Source: an uncultured bacterium (GTDB lineage: Bacteria > Bacillota > Clostridia > Lachnospirales > Lachnospiraceae). From it: a DNA stretch of 64,000 nt. The position numbers were made by a program, and so were the translations under genes. This document shows positions 17,261 to 27,586 of this stretch, one piece after another. The stretch covers positions 49,753-113,752 of the forward strand of contig CAMXIF010000009.1 of NCBI GenBank assembly GCA_947243845.1, in the 5' to 3' direction. The notes beneath the pieces were generated by a model, which was not told the origin of the DNA, did no database searches, and saw only the letters and a list, made by a program, of their open reading frames with translations. Numbering within the stretch: the stretch's first letter is position 1; each line of letters starts with the position of its first letter.

Positions 17261-18196
17261 ATGAATAAAAGAAAGGCTGTCGTCTCTCTGGGACATGAGG
17301 CGCTTGGTTATACAACACTGGAACAGTGGGATGCGGTGAAAGTTACCGCCAGGGCCTTGGCTGATCTGGTAGAAGCCGACTATCAGCTTACCATTACACA
17401 CAGCAACGGCCCCCAGGTCAGCATGATCCATAAGGCAATGACAGAACTGCGCCGGGTATATATCGACTACACGCCTGCTCCCATGTGTGTCTGTTCCGCT
17501 ATGAGCCAGGGATACGTTGGCTATGATATTCAAAACTCCCTGCGCGCCGAACTTTTAAGCCGCGGTATATCCAAACCTGTCAGCACCATTCTGACGCAGG
17601 TGAGCGTAGATCCATATGATGAGGCTTTCTATGCCCCCACCAAAGTGATCGGGCGCTATATGTCCGCTGAAGATGCTGAGATGGAGGTCAAAAAGGGAAA
17701 CTATGTACAGGAAGAACCCGGTAAAGGGTTTCGCCGTGTGGTAGCCGCTCCCCATCCTATCGATATTGTAGAAATTGACGCCATCCGCGCCCTGGCACAG
17801 GCCGATCAGGTCGTTATTGCCTGCGGCGGCGGCGGGATTCCTGTCATCGAACAGAATCATGCCTTAAAAGGCGCTTCCGCCGTGATCGAGAAGGATTCCA
17901 TCGCTGGCAAGCTGGCCGCTGACCTGATGGCGGACGAATTGATTATCCTCACAGGCGTGCCCTGTGTCTATCAGAATTATAAACAGCCCAACCAGACATC
18001 TATCGACCAGCTCACCGTGGCACAGGCTAAGGAGCTGATGGCCCAGGGGCAGTTCGAGGAGGGCACCATGCTGCCAAAGATTGAGGCCGCCATCTTCTAT
18101 CTGGAACAAAACCCTGCCGGCAAAGCGCTGATCACTTCCCTCGATTCTGTCTCTGATGCCGTGAAAGGAAAAGCCGGTACAGTTATTACCGCCTAA
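17261..18196 (+). CDS. arcC: Carbamate kinase
   Basis: 311 residues, the usual family length. It transfers phosphate between carbamoyl phosphate and ADP to make ATP in fermentative nitrogen catabolism. Seen: the N-terminal VVSLGHEALGY (canonical GGNAL replaced by GHEAL), THSNGPQVSMI, MSQGYVGYDIQNSL, the internal RRVVAAPHPIDIVE, CGGGGIPVIE and IEKDSIAGKLAADLMADELIIL. GGAGG lies seven bases before the ATG. No arginine deiminase or carbamoyltransferase gene is nearby, so the source of carbamoyl phosphate (arginine, purine or other) is not shown. Confidence 0.92.
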   Translation: MNKRKAVVSLGHEALGYTTLEQWDAVKVTARALADLVEADYQLTITHSNGPQVSMIHKAMTELRRVYIDYTPAPMCVCSAMSQGYVGYDIQNSLRAELLSRGISKPVSTILTQVSVDPYDEAFYAPTKVIGRYMSAEDAEMEVKKGNYVQEEPGKGFRRVVAAPHPIDIVEIDAIRALAQADQVVIACGGGGIPVIEQNHALKGASAVIEKDSIAGKLAADLMADELIILTGVPCVYQNYKQPNQTSIDQLTVAQAKELMAQGQFEEGTMLPKIEAAIFYLEQNPAGKALITSLDSVSDAVKGKAGTVITA

Positions 18197-18220
18197 AAGC
18201 AATCCGTAATGCTTCCCCGG

Positions 18221-18685
18221 TCATCCCTCGGACATTTGTCCCAGTGTCAGCATCAGCGCACCAATGATAATGCAAAAATCCGAAATATTAAACACAACTC
18301 CTGCCGCCTTCTTATTTTTGACCGGAAAACTCACATAATCCACCACATACCTACGTGCCAGCCGGTCGTAGGTATTACTGTATGCACCGCCAAGAAGAAG
18401 GACCAGGCCGGTTTTGAGCAGCTTCCTGCCCCGGAAACTGAAGGTTGTAAGAAAGACCACCGTCATAAACAGCGTCAGTAAAAGTGACACAAGCGTCATA
18501 AGCTTCTGCCTCTTCTCTCCCAAATTTAGGAATGCGCCTTTGTTATGATATTTGCGCACCACGATCAGGCCGCCGCAGGCAGGAGCGGACTCTCCTTCCT
18601 CCTTGTGCTTTTCAATATAATTCTTAATCAGCAGATCCAGTGTAAACACAATGCCTGCCAAAAGTGCATATCCTATGATTGTCAT
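18221..18685 (-). CDS. Lipoprotein signal peptidase (LspA-like)
   Basis: 154 residues with four membrane segments. The two aspartic-protease regions of LspA are recognisable: GGAYSNTYDRLARRYVVDYV and FNISDFCIIIG. The catalytic Asps (VVD and ISD) are present, but the usual GNxxDR reads SNTYDR, so this is a divergent paralogue and a main lspA may lie elsewhere. It would remove signal peptides from lipid-modified prolipoproteins in the membrane. GTG 18691 is too close to the GGAGG site; ATG 18685 has correct spacing. Convergent with arcC. Confidence 0.78.
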   Translation of the reverse strand: MTIIGYALLAGIVFTLDLLIKNYIEKHKEEGESAPACGGLIVVRKYHNKGAFLNLGEKRQKLMTLVSLLLTLFMTVVFLTTFSFRGRKLLKTGLVLLLGGAYSNTYDRLARRYVVDYVSFPVKNKKAAGVVFNISDFCIIIGALMLTLGQMSEG

Positions 18686-18854
18686 CTGCACTCCTCCACT
18701 TATTTGTCACGGTCTTTAGGATCAGATTTCTTTGGTCTGCAAATACGCCTCAATCCAATCCGTATCCGCAGCCTGTTTGTATTAGCATATACTTTTTTGT
18801 CCAAAGTATCAACTATTTCCCAACATGAAAAATTTCAGCAAAACAGTACCATCA

Positions 18855-18887
18855 AAAGAGCCGGCGCAAACACATCGCCGGCTCTTT
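18855..18887 (-). terminator. Rho-independent terminator of the mannoside operon
   Basis: 12-bp perfect stem AAAGAGCCGGCG / CGCCGGCTCTTT with a 9-base loop, followed on the minus strand by a short T-run. It starts 28 bases after the GH38 stop. Confidence 0.85.
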
Positions 18888-18914
18888 ACAATCATCCATA
18901 CTCTGTCACATAAT

Positions 18915-21900
18915 TTATTTCAGAAGCACCGTCACCACTTCATAAGGCTTCAATACAATATCAATGCTGTTACCGGACACAGCCGCTTCGCTCTCAGCTT
19001 CCTCCAGCAGAGTGCAGATATACGCTTTCTCAAACGAGGTATTAACCGTAAGTTTTGTCTTCGTATAAGCATTTTCCGACTCATACATGCGGATAACAAC
19101 ACCAGCGCCGTCCTCAGCCTGTTTGATCGTCTCAATGACAACATTATCATGAGCCACCGAAGCATAAGAGAAATTCTTGCCGCCCTGTGTACCTGTCAGT
19201 GCCGTCAATGGCTGATTTAACTTATAAGCCTCATCCACCGTACCGGCTGCCCGCCAGCCTTCCGCATGCGGATAAATCGCGTAAGTAAAATCATGTTCTT
19301 CCTGGTCGGCCACCGGATTCGGCTCTGTACCGGACTTGATCAAGGTCAGCGCCATATTGGAATCCTTGACGGAATGTCCGTACTTACAGTCATTTAACAA
19401 AGAAACCCCATAATGTCCTTCTGACAAATCCATCCACTTCTGGCCGCAACTCTCGAAACGCGCCACATCCCAGCTGGTATTCTGGTGCGTCTTCCGCGTC
19501 AGGCTTCCAAACTGAATATCAAAGGCTGCCTCATCCGTATGCACAGCCACCGGAAAATGCACTTTCAGCAGGGTCTGATGCTCTTTCCAGTCCACATGGG
19601 TAACGAAGTCAATCCTGCGGCTCTTCGCATAGAAGATGATTTTCTGGGTAAACGTGGAATTAGAAGCCTCTCTGTCAATCTCCAGCACAGCGCGCACCGG
19701 CCCTATCTCTGTCCATTCCATGCGTTTGATCTGATCCACATCCCAGAATTTTTCCGTATAATAAATGTCGATATCCCAATTGTCGAAATAAATCGGTTTA
19801 TCCTCATACATCCGCAGCAGATTAGCCTGTTCGCCGGGCTGTATCACTTCCCTGTCAAATTCTTTATCATAGATGCTCGTAAACATCCCGCCTTCGTTAA
19901 ATCTTACGGTATAAAAAGGTGTTTCCAGCTCTCTGTCACCGGCTAAGCGGAAGGGCTTTTCTTCCTGCACGGCATCAAACACGGTAAACGACTGATAGCC
20001 TTTGGACGGCAGGTTTTTGACATAAGCGACACTGCCCTCCCTGGTCTTTTGCACCGGATATACATTGCCTTCCCCGTCCGTAAGCGCATTTCCCTCAAAA
20101 GCGCCGAGATTGACAACATCATCCCGCACTCTGCCAACAGGATTAAAGACCGTCACTGCCTCTCCCGTTCCGGCAATGGCACATTTGCGCTCATCGCTCA
20201 TCCTGGCAAGCTGTTCGCTAAGCTGTGCATATTCTTTCTTTGTCACCTCATACACTTCGTGGATGGCAGATCCCGGCAGGGTATCATGGAACTGATTTAA
20301 TAACACCAGCTTCCACATGGCATCCAGTTCTTCTGCAGGATACCCCAGTTCCTGCGCTGTCAGTACGCACAGAAGTTCCAATTCCATCAGTCCCAGTTCC
20401 GATTTGCGGTTGGAACGTTTATTTCTGGCCATGGAAGTAAGGGTTCCCCTATGATACTCAAAATAGAACTCTCCCTCCCATACCGGAAGTCTCTTATTGT
20501 CTTTCACGCGCTCCTTCAGTTCCTCAAAGTAGGTACGCGCAAAGGCCTGTCGTACTTTGGGAATCCCTTTGACGCCTTTTTCCATACGGATAGATGTCTC
20601 CAGCATCTCTCTGGTAGGACCGCCGCCCCCATCTCCGTAACCATAAGACACCAGAATATCATTGTTGATATCCTTATTCTGGTAGCGCATCCAGCCGCCC
20701 ATGATAGCATCCGGATGGAGCATCCCGTTGTAGGTTGTAAAGTAGTCCTTGATGGGCTGGCTGACTCCCAATGTGGTGATCAGATGCGTCAGCACCTCGG
20801 AGCCGTCAATCCCCCGCCACATCATGGTATCATAGGGTATTTTATTAAACTGGTTCCAGGCCAGCTTGGTGGTCATGAAATATTCAATGCCGCATTTTTT
20901 CATAATCTGCGGCAGCGCCCCGGAATATCCGAACACATCCGGCAGCCACAGGATTTTGTTATCCACACCAAACTCTTCCTTAAAGAAGCGCTTGCCATGC
21001 ATAAACTGTCTTACAAGAGATTCCCCGGATGTCAGATTACAGTCGGCTTCCAGCCACATGCCGCCCTCTGCTTCCCAGCGTCCTTCCTTGATCCGCTCTT
21101 TCGCCTTCTCGTAGATTTCCGGATAGCGGGCTTTTAAGAACGCATACAGCTGAGGCTGGCTGGACATAAATTTATAATTGGGATATTCCTCCATCAACTT
21201 CAGCACAGTGGCAAAACTGCGGCCTACTTTCTCCCTGGTCTGTTCCACCGTCCACCACCACGCTACATCAATATGGGTATGGCCGATACAGGTCGCGATC
21301 ACATCCTGATACCCTGCCATATCGGAATACAATGCCTGATCGATATATGAGGAAGCCTCTTCCAGAGTCCTGTAAAATTCCTCTGAATAGGGCGTGCGAA
21401 GATCCAGGAAATTAATCGTAGTATTGAGAATCTCCTGAATGTCCTTACGGTTCTTATCGTCTTCCTCCATTCTGGAAAAGGCCATTAACGGCACCCACAA
21501 GTCATAGTAAAGCTTCTCAATCCGCTGGTCAACCTCCCGCATCTGGGTGATCAGATTGAACTCCGTATGCAATGTCCCGCTGTAGGCCTGCAGTTCCAGC
21601 GTCATCTCCTCCCCCGCCCTGGCAGAAGGACACAGGAATACGTCACGATGGTTCATATCAATACCCTGCACCGCCTCCCCGTTCACAAACAGGAGAAACT
21701 GGGGATTCTTGGCATCATCCCACTCATCAATCTGGGTACCCACATGGAGCCACATCCGCTTACCATCCAGTTCCTCCGGCACCCGATAGACAGTCCTAAA
21801 CCAATAGTGGCGGTCTTTGCCGTACCAGTGCATATTCCTGCAGTCAAACGTCTGCCACGGTGCGCCGTCCGCCTCAGCATCTGCGGGGTGAAAGAAATTT

Positions 21901-22001
21901 CCTTCCTTATAATCCCACTGATCGATGGCAAACTTCTGCTTAATCTTTAATTTTTTCAATTCCTCACAGATGACATTCACTCTCTTGTCTAAAAAATACA
22001 T
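18915..22001 (-). CDS. GH38 alpha-mannosidase
   Basis: About 1028 residues, normal for bacterial GH38. Cleaves alpha-mannosidic bonds with a zinc ion. After an N-terminal beta domain (about 1-230) come the zinc motif GHTHIDVAWWW and the nucleophile Asp in WLPDVFGYSGALPQI. Further active-site residues lie in GYGDGGGGPT. A helical bundle and large C-terminal beta-sandwich domains follow. There is no signal peptide, so it acts on imported oligosaccharides. AAGGAGG precedes the ATG at 22001; an ATG at 22025 is less likely. It is the last gene of the transporter/GH130/GH42-like operon, and a terminator follows directly. Confidence 0.93.
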   Translation of the reverse strand: MYFLDKRVNVICEELKKLKIKQKFAIDQWDYKEGNFFHPADAEADGAPWQTFDCRNMHWYGKDRHYWFRTVYRVPEELDGKRMWLHVGTQIDEWDDAKNPQFLLFVNGEAVQGIDMNHRDVFLCPSARAGEEMTLELQAYSGTLHTEFNLITQMREVDQRIEKLYYDLWVPLMAFSRMEEDDKNRKDIQEILNTTINFLDLRTPYSEEFYRTLEEASSYIDQALYSDMAGYQDVIATCIGHTHIDVAWWWTVEQTREKVGRSFATVLKLMEEYPNYKFMSSQPQLYAFLKARYPEIYEKAKERIKEGRWEAEGGMWLEADCNLTSGESLVRQFMHGKRFFKEEFGVDNKILWLPDVFGYSGALPQIMKKCGIEYFMTTKLAWNQFNKIPYDTMMWRGIDGSEVLTHLITTLGVSQPIKDYFTTYNGMLHPDAIMGGWMRYQNKDINNDILVSYGYGDGGGGPTREMLETSIRMEKGVKGIPKVRQAFARTYFEELKERVKDNKRLPVWEGEFYFEYHRGTLTSMARNKRSNRKSELGLMELELLCVLTAQELGYPAEELDAMWKLVLLNQFHDTLPGSAIHEVYEVTKKEYAQLSEQLARMSDERKCAIAGTGEAVTVFNPVGRVRDDVVNLGAFEGNALTDGEGNVYPVQKTREGSVAYVKNLPSKGYQSFTVFDAVQEEKPFRLAGDRELETPFYTVRFNEGGMFTSIYDKEFDREVIQPGEQANLLRMYEDKPIYFDNWDIDIYYTEKFWDVDQIKRMEWTEIGPVRAVLEIDREASNSTFTQKIIFYAKSRRIDFVTHVDWKEHQTLLKVHFPVAVHTDEAAFDIQFGSLTRKTHQNTSWDVARFESCGQKWMDLSEGHYGVSLLNDCKYGHSVKDSNMALTLIKSGTEPNPVADQEEHDFTYAIYPHAEGWRAAGTVDEAYKLNQPLTALTGTQGGKNFSYASVAHDNVVIETIKQAEDGAGVVIRMYESENAYTKTKLTVNTSFEKAYICTLLEEAESEAAVSGNSIDIVLKPYEVVTVLLK

Positions 22002-22049
22002 TTCTGCCTCCTTGACCGTTTTCATGAAACTTCTTACACAATCACACTA

Positions 22050-24221
22050 TTACATCACCCACACCGCCGCATGTGCCGCCAGAATACTCCTTCCATCCTG
22101 CCTGTAGGCGGGCCGGTACTGATGCTTTTGTACTTCATATTTTTCCGGGAGTACATAAGGCGTGGAGCGATGGTTCACAATGATCATCCCATTCTCAAAC
22201 ACTCCTGTCTCAATCCCCCTCTCCCTGATTCCGCTCACAGGCTGTATGTACCGCTCCAGAATATCCCGAATCAAGGCAGTTCCCGACTGGATCAGCGGAT
22301 ACATCTCCTTGTTGCCCTGCTCATAGGGCACATGAGGGATATTTCTGGCTGCATAGGATGCTCCAATCTGCACGCCCAGGGAGTATACCGCACCTCTGAC
22401 ATCCTCTGTGTACTCTGTAAAAATGGCCGACAGAGCGCCATCTTCATATCTGGCCACGCAGCAGCTGCCATCCACATAGTCCGCCAGGGAACTGCCGCCC
22501 CGACACCGGCAGAATGATTCTCCCTGGGGAATAACAGTCATACCATACCGATAGGGCATCTTTTGACAAGGCTCTCCTGCAATGCCAAAACAGGATTTCG
22601 CCAATCCATCATTGGGCCCGTGTATGAAAACGCCGCCCTCTCTTACCCAATTCCTGACTGTGTTCTCACTCTTTTGATGCTCCACTGCCCCATAGCAGTC
22701 ATTGGCCGGTGCAATCAACACCCGGTAAGCAGACAGGGCGCCTGCCTCTATCTCATGGCTGCTGATCACATCTACCTGATACCCCAGATCACAACAGATT
22801 TTATACCAACCCAGCAGATCCAGCCGTCTTATCTTGTTATCTCCCACCTCATAAGGCTCAAAATGCGCCATTTCCGAGGGGAACAACAGGGCAATTTCCT
22901 TTTTGCGCGGTCCTTTTCTGACAGACAATACCTCTCCAAGCCACTCATTTCCAAGGGCAAGGGATTCCAGAAAATCTTCCCCCATACGGTTCAACACCCC
23001 GCCGTCATCCAGCCCGTTCATGCCATAACAGGTATAACCATCCACGCCGCATGCTGCCATGGTTCCGATCATCTCCGCCGGCGTCAGAAAGGCATAAATA
23101 TCATTATAGATATACCTGCCAAAATAGATGCCGCCTACCATAGGCTTTCCCGCATTCATAACCCGCATCATACTGTGCTGACAGGACACCACATAGGCAT
23201 CCGGGTTACCGTCCGGCGTCACAGGAACCGTGATAAAATGACAGGAATCCACATAGGGAGCCAGCGCATAGATATCAATGCCTCTGACTGCCGTGTCCCA
23301 CAACTGACTGTAATCATTATCGTGATCTGCCTGCTGCCGCCCGTATACATTCAGGAAATAGCCCCACTGCGTCATATCCGGACACAGAAACAGCTGCGGA
23401 TTCTTTTCCTTCAATGCTTTTTGCATTTCCTGAAAATAAAGCGTCAGTTCCCGCATCCTCCAAAGGGCATTATCCCGGAAAATCAGGAAACGCGGAGTAC
23501 GCTGCCTCACATCCTCCTCTGTATAGAAGGTATCTTCCCCATAGCGCAGACCATGCCAGTATTCTCCCGGCAGCACACCCGCAAAACTGCCCGCCATAAT
23601 TCCATAATTCCTGTTCAGCCACTCTATATCGCCCTGATAAAGTTCCTCCAAAAAGTCCGTATAGCGCTTGATCCCTTCCCCATCGAAACTGGGCGCCACT
23701 ACAGGATCCCACATACTGCACACAGGAATCACTTCCTTTGTCAGCCCCTCTTCCGCTGCCAGACACCTCTCACAGCCAGCCCCGTATCGATCCATCACAC
23801 GTTCCACATGTTCTTTCATGGACAGCTGCGCCTTCTTGGACCAGTACTTATACCACCTTCCGGGACTGCCGTCCGCATATACCGTCTCTTCCCCATAGAT
23901 AGGCGGGCTGAAGCGGATATGCGGATACAGATTATCTCCGTTTAAATATAGCAGCAGGAAATTATACGAAAGTCCGTGAGACAGAGCTGAGCGCCCCATA
24001 TACTCCTGCATTTTGACATACTGGCTGAGCGCTCCAGTCTCATAGCGTTCCCGGAAATCTTCCCACGCCTTTGTATCGAACATGACGCTGTTAAATCCAA
24101 GCTTTTTGATCAGTCCCATCGTCTCGTCAACAAAGGTTTCATCCTCATATGCAGGGCAATAGAAGTTTCCGAATATCACATTCATGTATGGTCTGTTATC
24201 TGTCTTACTGGTCAATTTCAT
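22050..24221 (-). CDS. Putative clan GH-A glycoside hydrolase, GH42-like
   Basis: 723 residues from the ATG at 24221 (GAAGGAA upstream), beginning MKLTSKTDNRPYMNV. The N-terminal part looks like a TIM barrel. FLEELYQGDIEWLNRNYG resembles the substrate-region helix of GH42 beta-galactosidases (WLxxxYGxxxxLNxxWG). A second region from about residue 450 (KKEIALLFPSEMAHFEP, VLIAPANDC, VREGGVFIHGPNDG) looks like the GATase-fold trimerisation domain of that group. The exact family (GH42, GH164 or another) and the catalytic glutamates were not fixed. Set between GH130 and GH38, a beta-mannosidase-type activity is a reasonable guess. No signal peptide. Confidence 0.68.
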   Translation of the reverse strand: MKLTSKTDNRPYMNVIFGNFYCPAYEDETFVDETMGLIKKLGFNSVMFDTKAWEDFRERYETGALSQYVKMQEYMGRSALSHGLSYNFLLLYLNGDNLYPHIRFSPPIYGEETVYADGSPGRWYKYWSKKAQLSMKEHVERVMDRYGAGCERCLAAEEGLTKEVIPVCSMWDPVVAPSFDGEGIKRYTDFLEELYQGDIEWLNRNYGIMAGSFAGVLPGEYWHGLRYGEDTFYTEEDVRQRTPRFLIFRDNALWRMRELTLYFQEMQKALKEKNPQLFLCPDMTQWGYFLNVYGRQQADHDNDYSQLWDTAVRGIDIYALAPYVDSCHFITVPVTPDGNPDAYVVSCQHSMMRVMNAGKPMVGGIYFGRYIYNDIYAFLTPAEMIGTMAACGVDGYTCYGMNGLDDGGVLNRMGEDFLESLALGNEWLGEVLSVRKGPRKKEIALLFPSEMAHFEPYEVGDNKIRRLDLLGWYKICCDLGYQVDVISSHEIEAGALSAYRVLIAPANDCYGAVEHQKSENTVRNWVREGGVFIHGPNDGLAKSCFGIAGEPCQKMPYRYGMTVIPQGESFCRCRGGSSLADYVDGSCCVARYEDGALSAIFTEYTEDVRGAVYSLGVQIGASYAARNIPHVPYEQGNKEMYPLIQSGTALIRDILERYIQPVSGIRERGIETGVFENGMIIVNHRSTPYVLPEKYEVQKHQYRPAYRQDGRSILAAHAAVWVM

Positions 24222-24275
24222 AATGATTCCTTCTATATTACAGAATTTATCTTCGGGCCACACTGTAATGCTGCG

Positions 24276-25193
24276 CTACATCCTTTCGTCCATATATTCG
24301 ATCAGCCTGTCTGCCGTGGTAAATGCCAGTCCGGTCACCGTGTCGGCACATCCATAATATATGGCGATTCTTCCTGTCGCCGCATCCGTCAATGCAGCAC
24401 AGGGAAATACCACATTGGGCACATCACCCACGCACTCATATAGTTCATGCGGCCCTAAAATATAGTTCCTGGTTCTCTTTTTTACTTTCCACGGCTCATC
24501 CAGATCAAGCAGTGCGCAGCCCATCCGATAGACAAAACCATTGCAGGTATTGATCACACCATGATAGATTAAAAGCCACCCCTCATCCGTCTCAATCGGA
24601 ACACTTCCGGCTCCAATCTTCGTGGACTGCCATGCGGATGCATCGCCTCTAATCGTTCCCATCACCAACCGGTGTCGCCCCCAATAGGTAAGATCCGGGC
24701 TCTCACTGATAAAGATATCTCCAAAAGGCGTATGCCCGTTATCGCTCGGCCGGCTCAGCATATAATACTTTCCCCTTATCTTACGGGGAAACAGCACACC
24801 ATTTCGGTTAAACGGCAAAAATGCATTTTCCAGCTGATAAAAAGTTTGAAAATCATATGTATATGCCAATCCGATGGTGGGATAACCACTGTACCCATTA
24901 CACCAGGTCACATAGTATCTGTCCTCAATGTAGCACACTCTGGGATCGTAACGGAATTCCCGCTTCGACACCTCCGGGCAGGCCCCCTGCAACGCGATAG
25001 GTTCATCAGAAATCTCCCACCGGATACCGTCCTTGCTGAATCCCGGAAATATGTCCATGCTGATCGACCTGCTGTCACAGCGAAATACCCCCGCGAAACC
25101 ATCTCCATAAGGGACTACCGCGCTATTAAAAATGCTGTTGGAATTACTGGTCGCAAATCTCTCAATGATGGGATTTTCTTTATATCGCCACAC
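24276..25193 (-). CDS. GH130 beta-mannoside phosphorylase/hydrolase family protein
   Basis: 305 residues, a five-bladed propeller typical of GH130, which phosphorolyses or hydrolyses beta-1,4- or beta-1,2-mannosides in the cytosol. The start has [10 protein letters not shown], then [18 protein letters not shown] (family DPR segment with the probable general-acid Asp), [20 protein letters not shown] with its phosphate/sugar-binding residues, and LIYHGVI. The subfamily, and whether it is phosphorylase or hydrolase, were not decided. GTG start. The first 14 bases lie within the end of the binding-protein gene, which points to translational coupling. Confidence 0.88.
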   Translation of the reverse strand: MWRYKENPIIERFATSNSNSIFNSAVVPYGDGFAGVFRCDSRSISMDIFPGFSKDGIRWEISDEPIALQGACPEVSKREFRYDPRVCYIEDRYYVTWCNGYSGYPTIGLAYTYDFQTFYQLENAFLPFNRNGVLFPRKIRGKYYMLSRPSDNGHTPFGDIFISESPDLTYWGRHRLVMGTIRGDASAWQSTKIGAGSVPIETDEGWLLIYHGVINTCNGFVYRMGCALLDLDEPWKVKKRTRNYILGPHELYECVGDVPNVVFPCAALTDAATGRIAIYYGCADTVTGLAFTTADRLIEYMDERM

Positions 25194-26586
25194 CGGCAGT
25201 TTCTCCGTGCCATCCGGCTTTCATCAGTTCCTCTTTGATCTCCGGAATCGTATCCTTGGGATCTCTAACTCCGGTCATCACCTCACTGCGGTAACGCAGC
25301 CATATCTCACGACAGTTCGCCAGCTTATCATCAACCGCCGTAGAATCAAATGTGAAGCCCAGCATCACAGAGGATACCGCCGCCTCATTCAGGGCTTTGA
25401 CTTCATCCCACTGATTCGTCTCATTCGTGTCCTCCAATGTCACCGTAAAGAAAGTTCCCTGCGTATATCCGGCCATCGCCCACTCGTTATTGATCTTGTG
25501 CGCCTTGCCGTCCTCTGTATAATTGAAGTTCACACCTTCTTCTCCATAGAAGAGCATATCCCGGAGTTTGGTATCCGTATTGACCATATCAAGTAACTGC
25601 AGACATTTCTCCGGATGCTTCGTGTTGACAGAAATCATATTTAAAGATCCACGCACCGTTTCATTGGACAAGATCGTATCTCCAATCTTCTGCACTACCA
25701 CTTCCTTGCCCATCTGCGGTCCCCAGGAGGTAACGCCTGCCGATTCCCACCCCTGTGCAACTCTCCACATATTATAGACACGTGCTTCCGACAGGGTAGA
25801 TGCATCCGGGTTAATGATTCCTTTCTGATACCAATCATGTAATGTCTCCAAAGCGGAATAAATCTCCGGCTCCTCCAAAGTAAAACATACTCTGGCATCT
25901 GCATCGTCATATCTCACACCGAGAATCTGTGTACCTGCACCGATCTGATCATAGACATCAAAAATATAGTAGACGCCGTCATTTTTAACATAAACCGGAT
26001 AGTCATTCTTATCTGCTTTCAGTGTCTCGAACGTCTCTGTCAGAGAATCGATCTCCGTGAGGGAAGCAAGATCCAGATTGTACTCATCCACCAGTTCCTT
26101 ATCCCATACAGCATAGTTGGAAATGGAACTGTCTTTATAAGTGGGAATCCCGTAAATCCTGTCTTTCACCTTTACGCCGTCCCAGTATTTTTCCGGCATC
26201 AACTCTTTCAGGCCAGGCATATTGGCATCGACCATGTCAGTAATATCATAACATGCGCCCAGATTGATATCTGCAATATAATTATTACCCGTTCCAAAAA
26301 TAATATCAAATGGTTCATTGGTACTGACAATAATGCTGCGGCGCTTATCCCAGTCGCCCCAGGGAATGACTTCCATCTCCAGATTCACCCCGATCTCAGG
26401 CTCGATATACTCATTGACTTTGGCAATCCAGCTGTCATAGTTTTTCGGCATGCCATTTCCGATGGTCACCCACTTTAAATTGACAACCCCACCTTCTTCA
26501 CCCGCACTGTCACTGCCGCAGCCCGTAAGCGTTCCCGCCACCATCATAACCGCCATCGCCAGCGCCGTAATCTTCCTAAATTTCAT
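25180..26586 (-). CDS. ABC transporter sugar-binding lipoprotein (LplA-type)
   Basis: 468 residues. A lipoprotein signal ([18 protein letters not shown] then LTGCGSD) puts the lipobox Cys near residue 23. The body is an extracellular solute-binding protein family 1 fold with many aromatic residues. The C-terminal part (near [20 protein letters not shown]) looks like the DUF3502 tail of LplA-type proteins. It delivers oligosaccharides to the two permeases encoded just upstream. GGAGG precedes the ATG. The mannosidase genes behind it suggest mannose-containing oligosaccharides as ligand. Confidence 0.92.
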   Translation of the reverse strand: MKFRKITALAMAVMMVAGTLTGCGSDSAGEEGGVVNLKWVTIGNGMPKNYDSWIAKVNEYIEPEIGVNLEMEVIPWGDWDKRRSIIVSTNEPFDIIFGTGNNYIADINLGACYDITDMVDANMPGLKELMPEKYWDGVKVKDRIYGIPTYKDSSISNYAVWDKELVDEYNLDLASLTEIDSLTETFETLKADKNDYPVYVKNDGVYYIFDVYDQIGAGTQILGVRYDDADARVCFTLEEPEIYSALETLHDWYQKGIINPDASTLSEARVYNMWRVAQGWESAGVTSWGPQMGKEVVVQKIGDTILSNETVRGSLNMISVNTKHPEKCLQLLDMVNTDTKLRDMLFYGEEGVNFNYTEDGKAHKINNEWAMAGYTQGTFFTVTLEDTNETNQWDEVKALNEAAVSSVMLGFTFDSTAVDDKLANCREIWLRYRSEVMTGVRDPKDTIPEIKEELMKAGWHGETAGVAI

Positions 26587-26653
26587 AATCTTCCTCCTTT
26601 ATATACGTCTATGCATTTTTACTACACCATTATTTCATTTTAATTTTGCCGTA

Positions 26654-27571
26654 CTACTCTTTAACCGACCCAATCGTCAACCCAGAGATAAAGTACTTCT
26701 GGAAAAACGGATACGTGCAGGCAATCGGCACGATGATAACGATTGCAATCGCCATACGCACACTCTCTGTCGGCATACTCAGCTTGTACTCCTGCATGGA
26801 CAATCCACCATAAGGATTATTGGCAATGTACTCAATATTTTTCTGCATCTGATTCAACAGAGACTGCAGAGTCTGTAACTTCGAATCCTGAATATACAGG
26901 GAAGCCTGAAACCAGTCATTCCAATAACCAAATGCCGCAAACATGCCGATGGTTGCCATCACCGGTTTGGAAATCGGCAGTACAATCTGTGACCAGATCC
27001 TGAACTGTCCGGCACCGTCTATCTTTGCAGATTCTATGATCGAATCCGGCACCGTTGTCCGGAAGAAGGTCCGGCAGATGGTCACGCTGAAAGCCGAGCA
27101 GGCCAGGGGCAGTATCAAAGCCCATATGTTGTTATTCAGTTTTAAGATATTATTTACCACCACATAGCTTGCCAGCATACCGCCGTTAAACACCATCGGT
27201 ATAAAGAGCAGCCACGTATACAGTTGTTTCAGTTTAAATGTTCTTCTCGAAACCACATATCCCATAGACGTGTTCAGCGCTATGGAAATAATAGTACCGA
27301 TCACCGTCACCGCCACGGACATGAAGGCCGCCCTTAAGATCGTCATCCGCTCATTCCACAAAAACTCATATGCTGAAGCAGACATAACCTGCGGGAACAG
27401 CTGATATCCATTGATCCGGAGTACCTCTTCATCAGTAATGGATATTGAAAAAACAAACAACAGCGGAATGACACACATGATCGCCAGGATCAGAAACACC
27501 AGGTTGAATACGATATTGGTTGATGTCTTGATCTGATTCAACGACTGACCGCTTTTATCCTTTTTACTCAC
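26654..27571 (-). CDS. ABC sugar transporter permease, LplC/AraQ type
   Basis: About 305 residues with six membrane segments. The coupling EAA-type loop, ESAKIDGAGQFRIWSQIVLP, is the ATPase docking site. It pairs with the LplB-type permease 15 bases upstream. Two GTG codons are possible: 27580 sits on the AGGAGG itself, while 27571 has an 8-base spacing and is preferred (start VSKKDKSGQSL). No ATPase gene is in the operon, so a shared MsiK/UgpC-type ATPase encoded elsewhere is expected. Confidence 0.92.
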   Translation of the reverse strand: MSKKDKSGQSLNQIKTSTNIVFNLVFLILAIMCVIPLLFVFSISITDEEVLRINGYQLFPQVMSASAYEFLWNERMTILRAAFMSVAVTVIGTIISIALNTSMGYVVSRRTFKLKQLYTWLLFIPMVFNGGMLASYVVVNNILKLNNNIWALILPLACSAFSVTICRTFFRTTVPDSIIESAKIDGAGQFRIWSQIVLPISKPVMATIGMFAAFGYWNDWFQASLYIQDSKLQTLQSLLNQMQKNIEYIANNPYGGLSMQEYKLSMPTESVRMAIAIVIIVPIACTYPFFQKYFISGLTIGSVKE

Positions 27572-27586
27572 CTTTCCCACCTCCTG

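Noticed and set aside
22563..23945. Plus-strand ORF of 460 residues
   Set aside because: Antisense shadow of the GH42-like gene; composition is His/Ile/Arg-rich and unlike a real protein.
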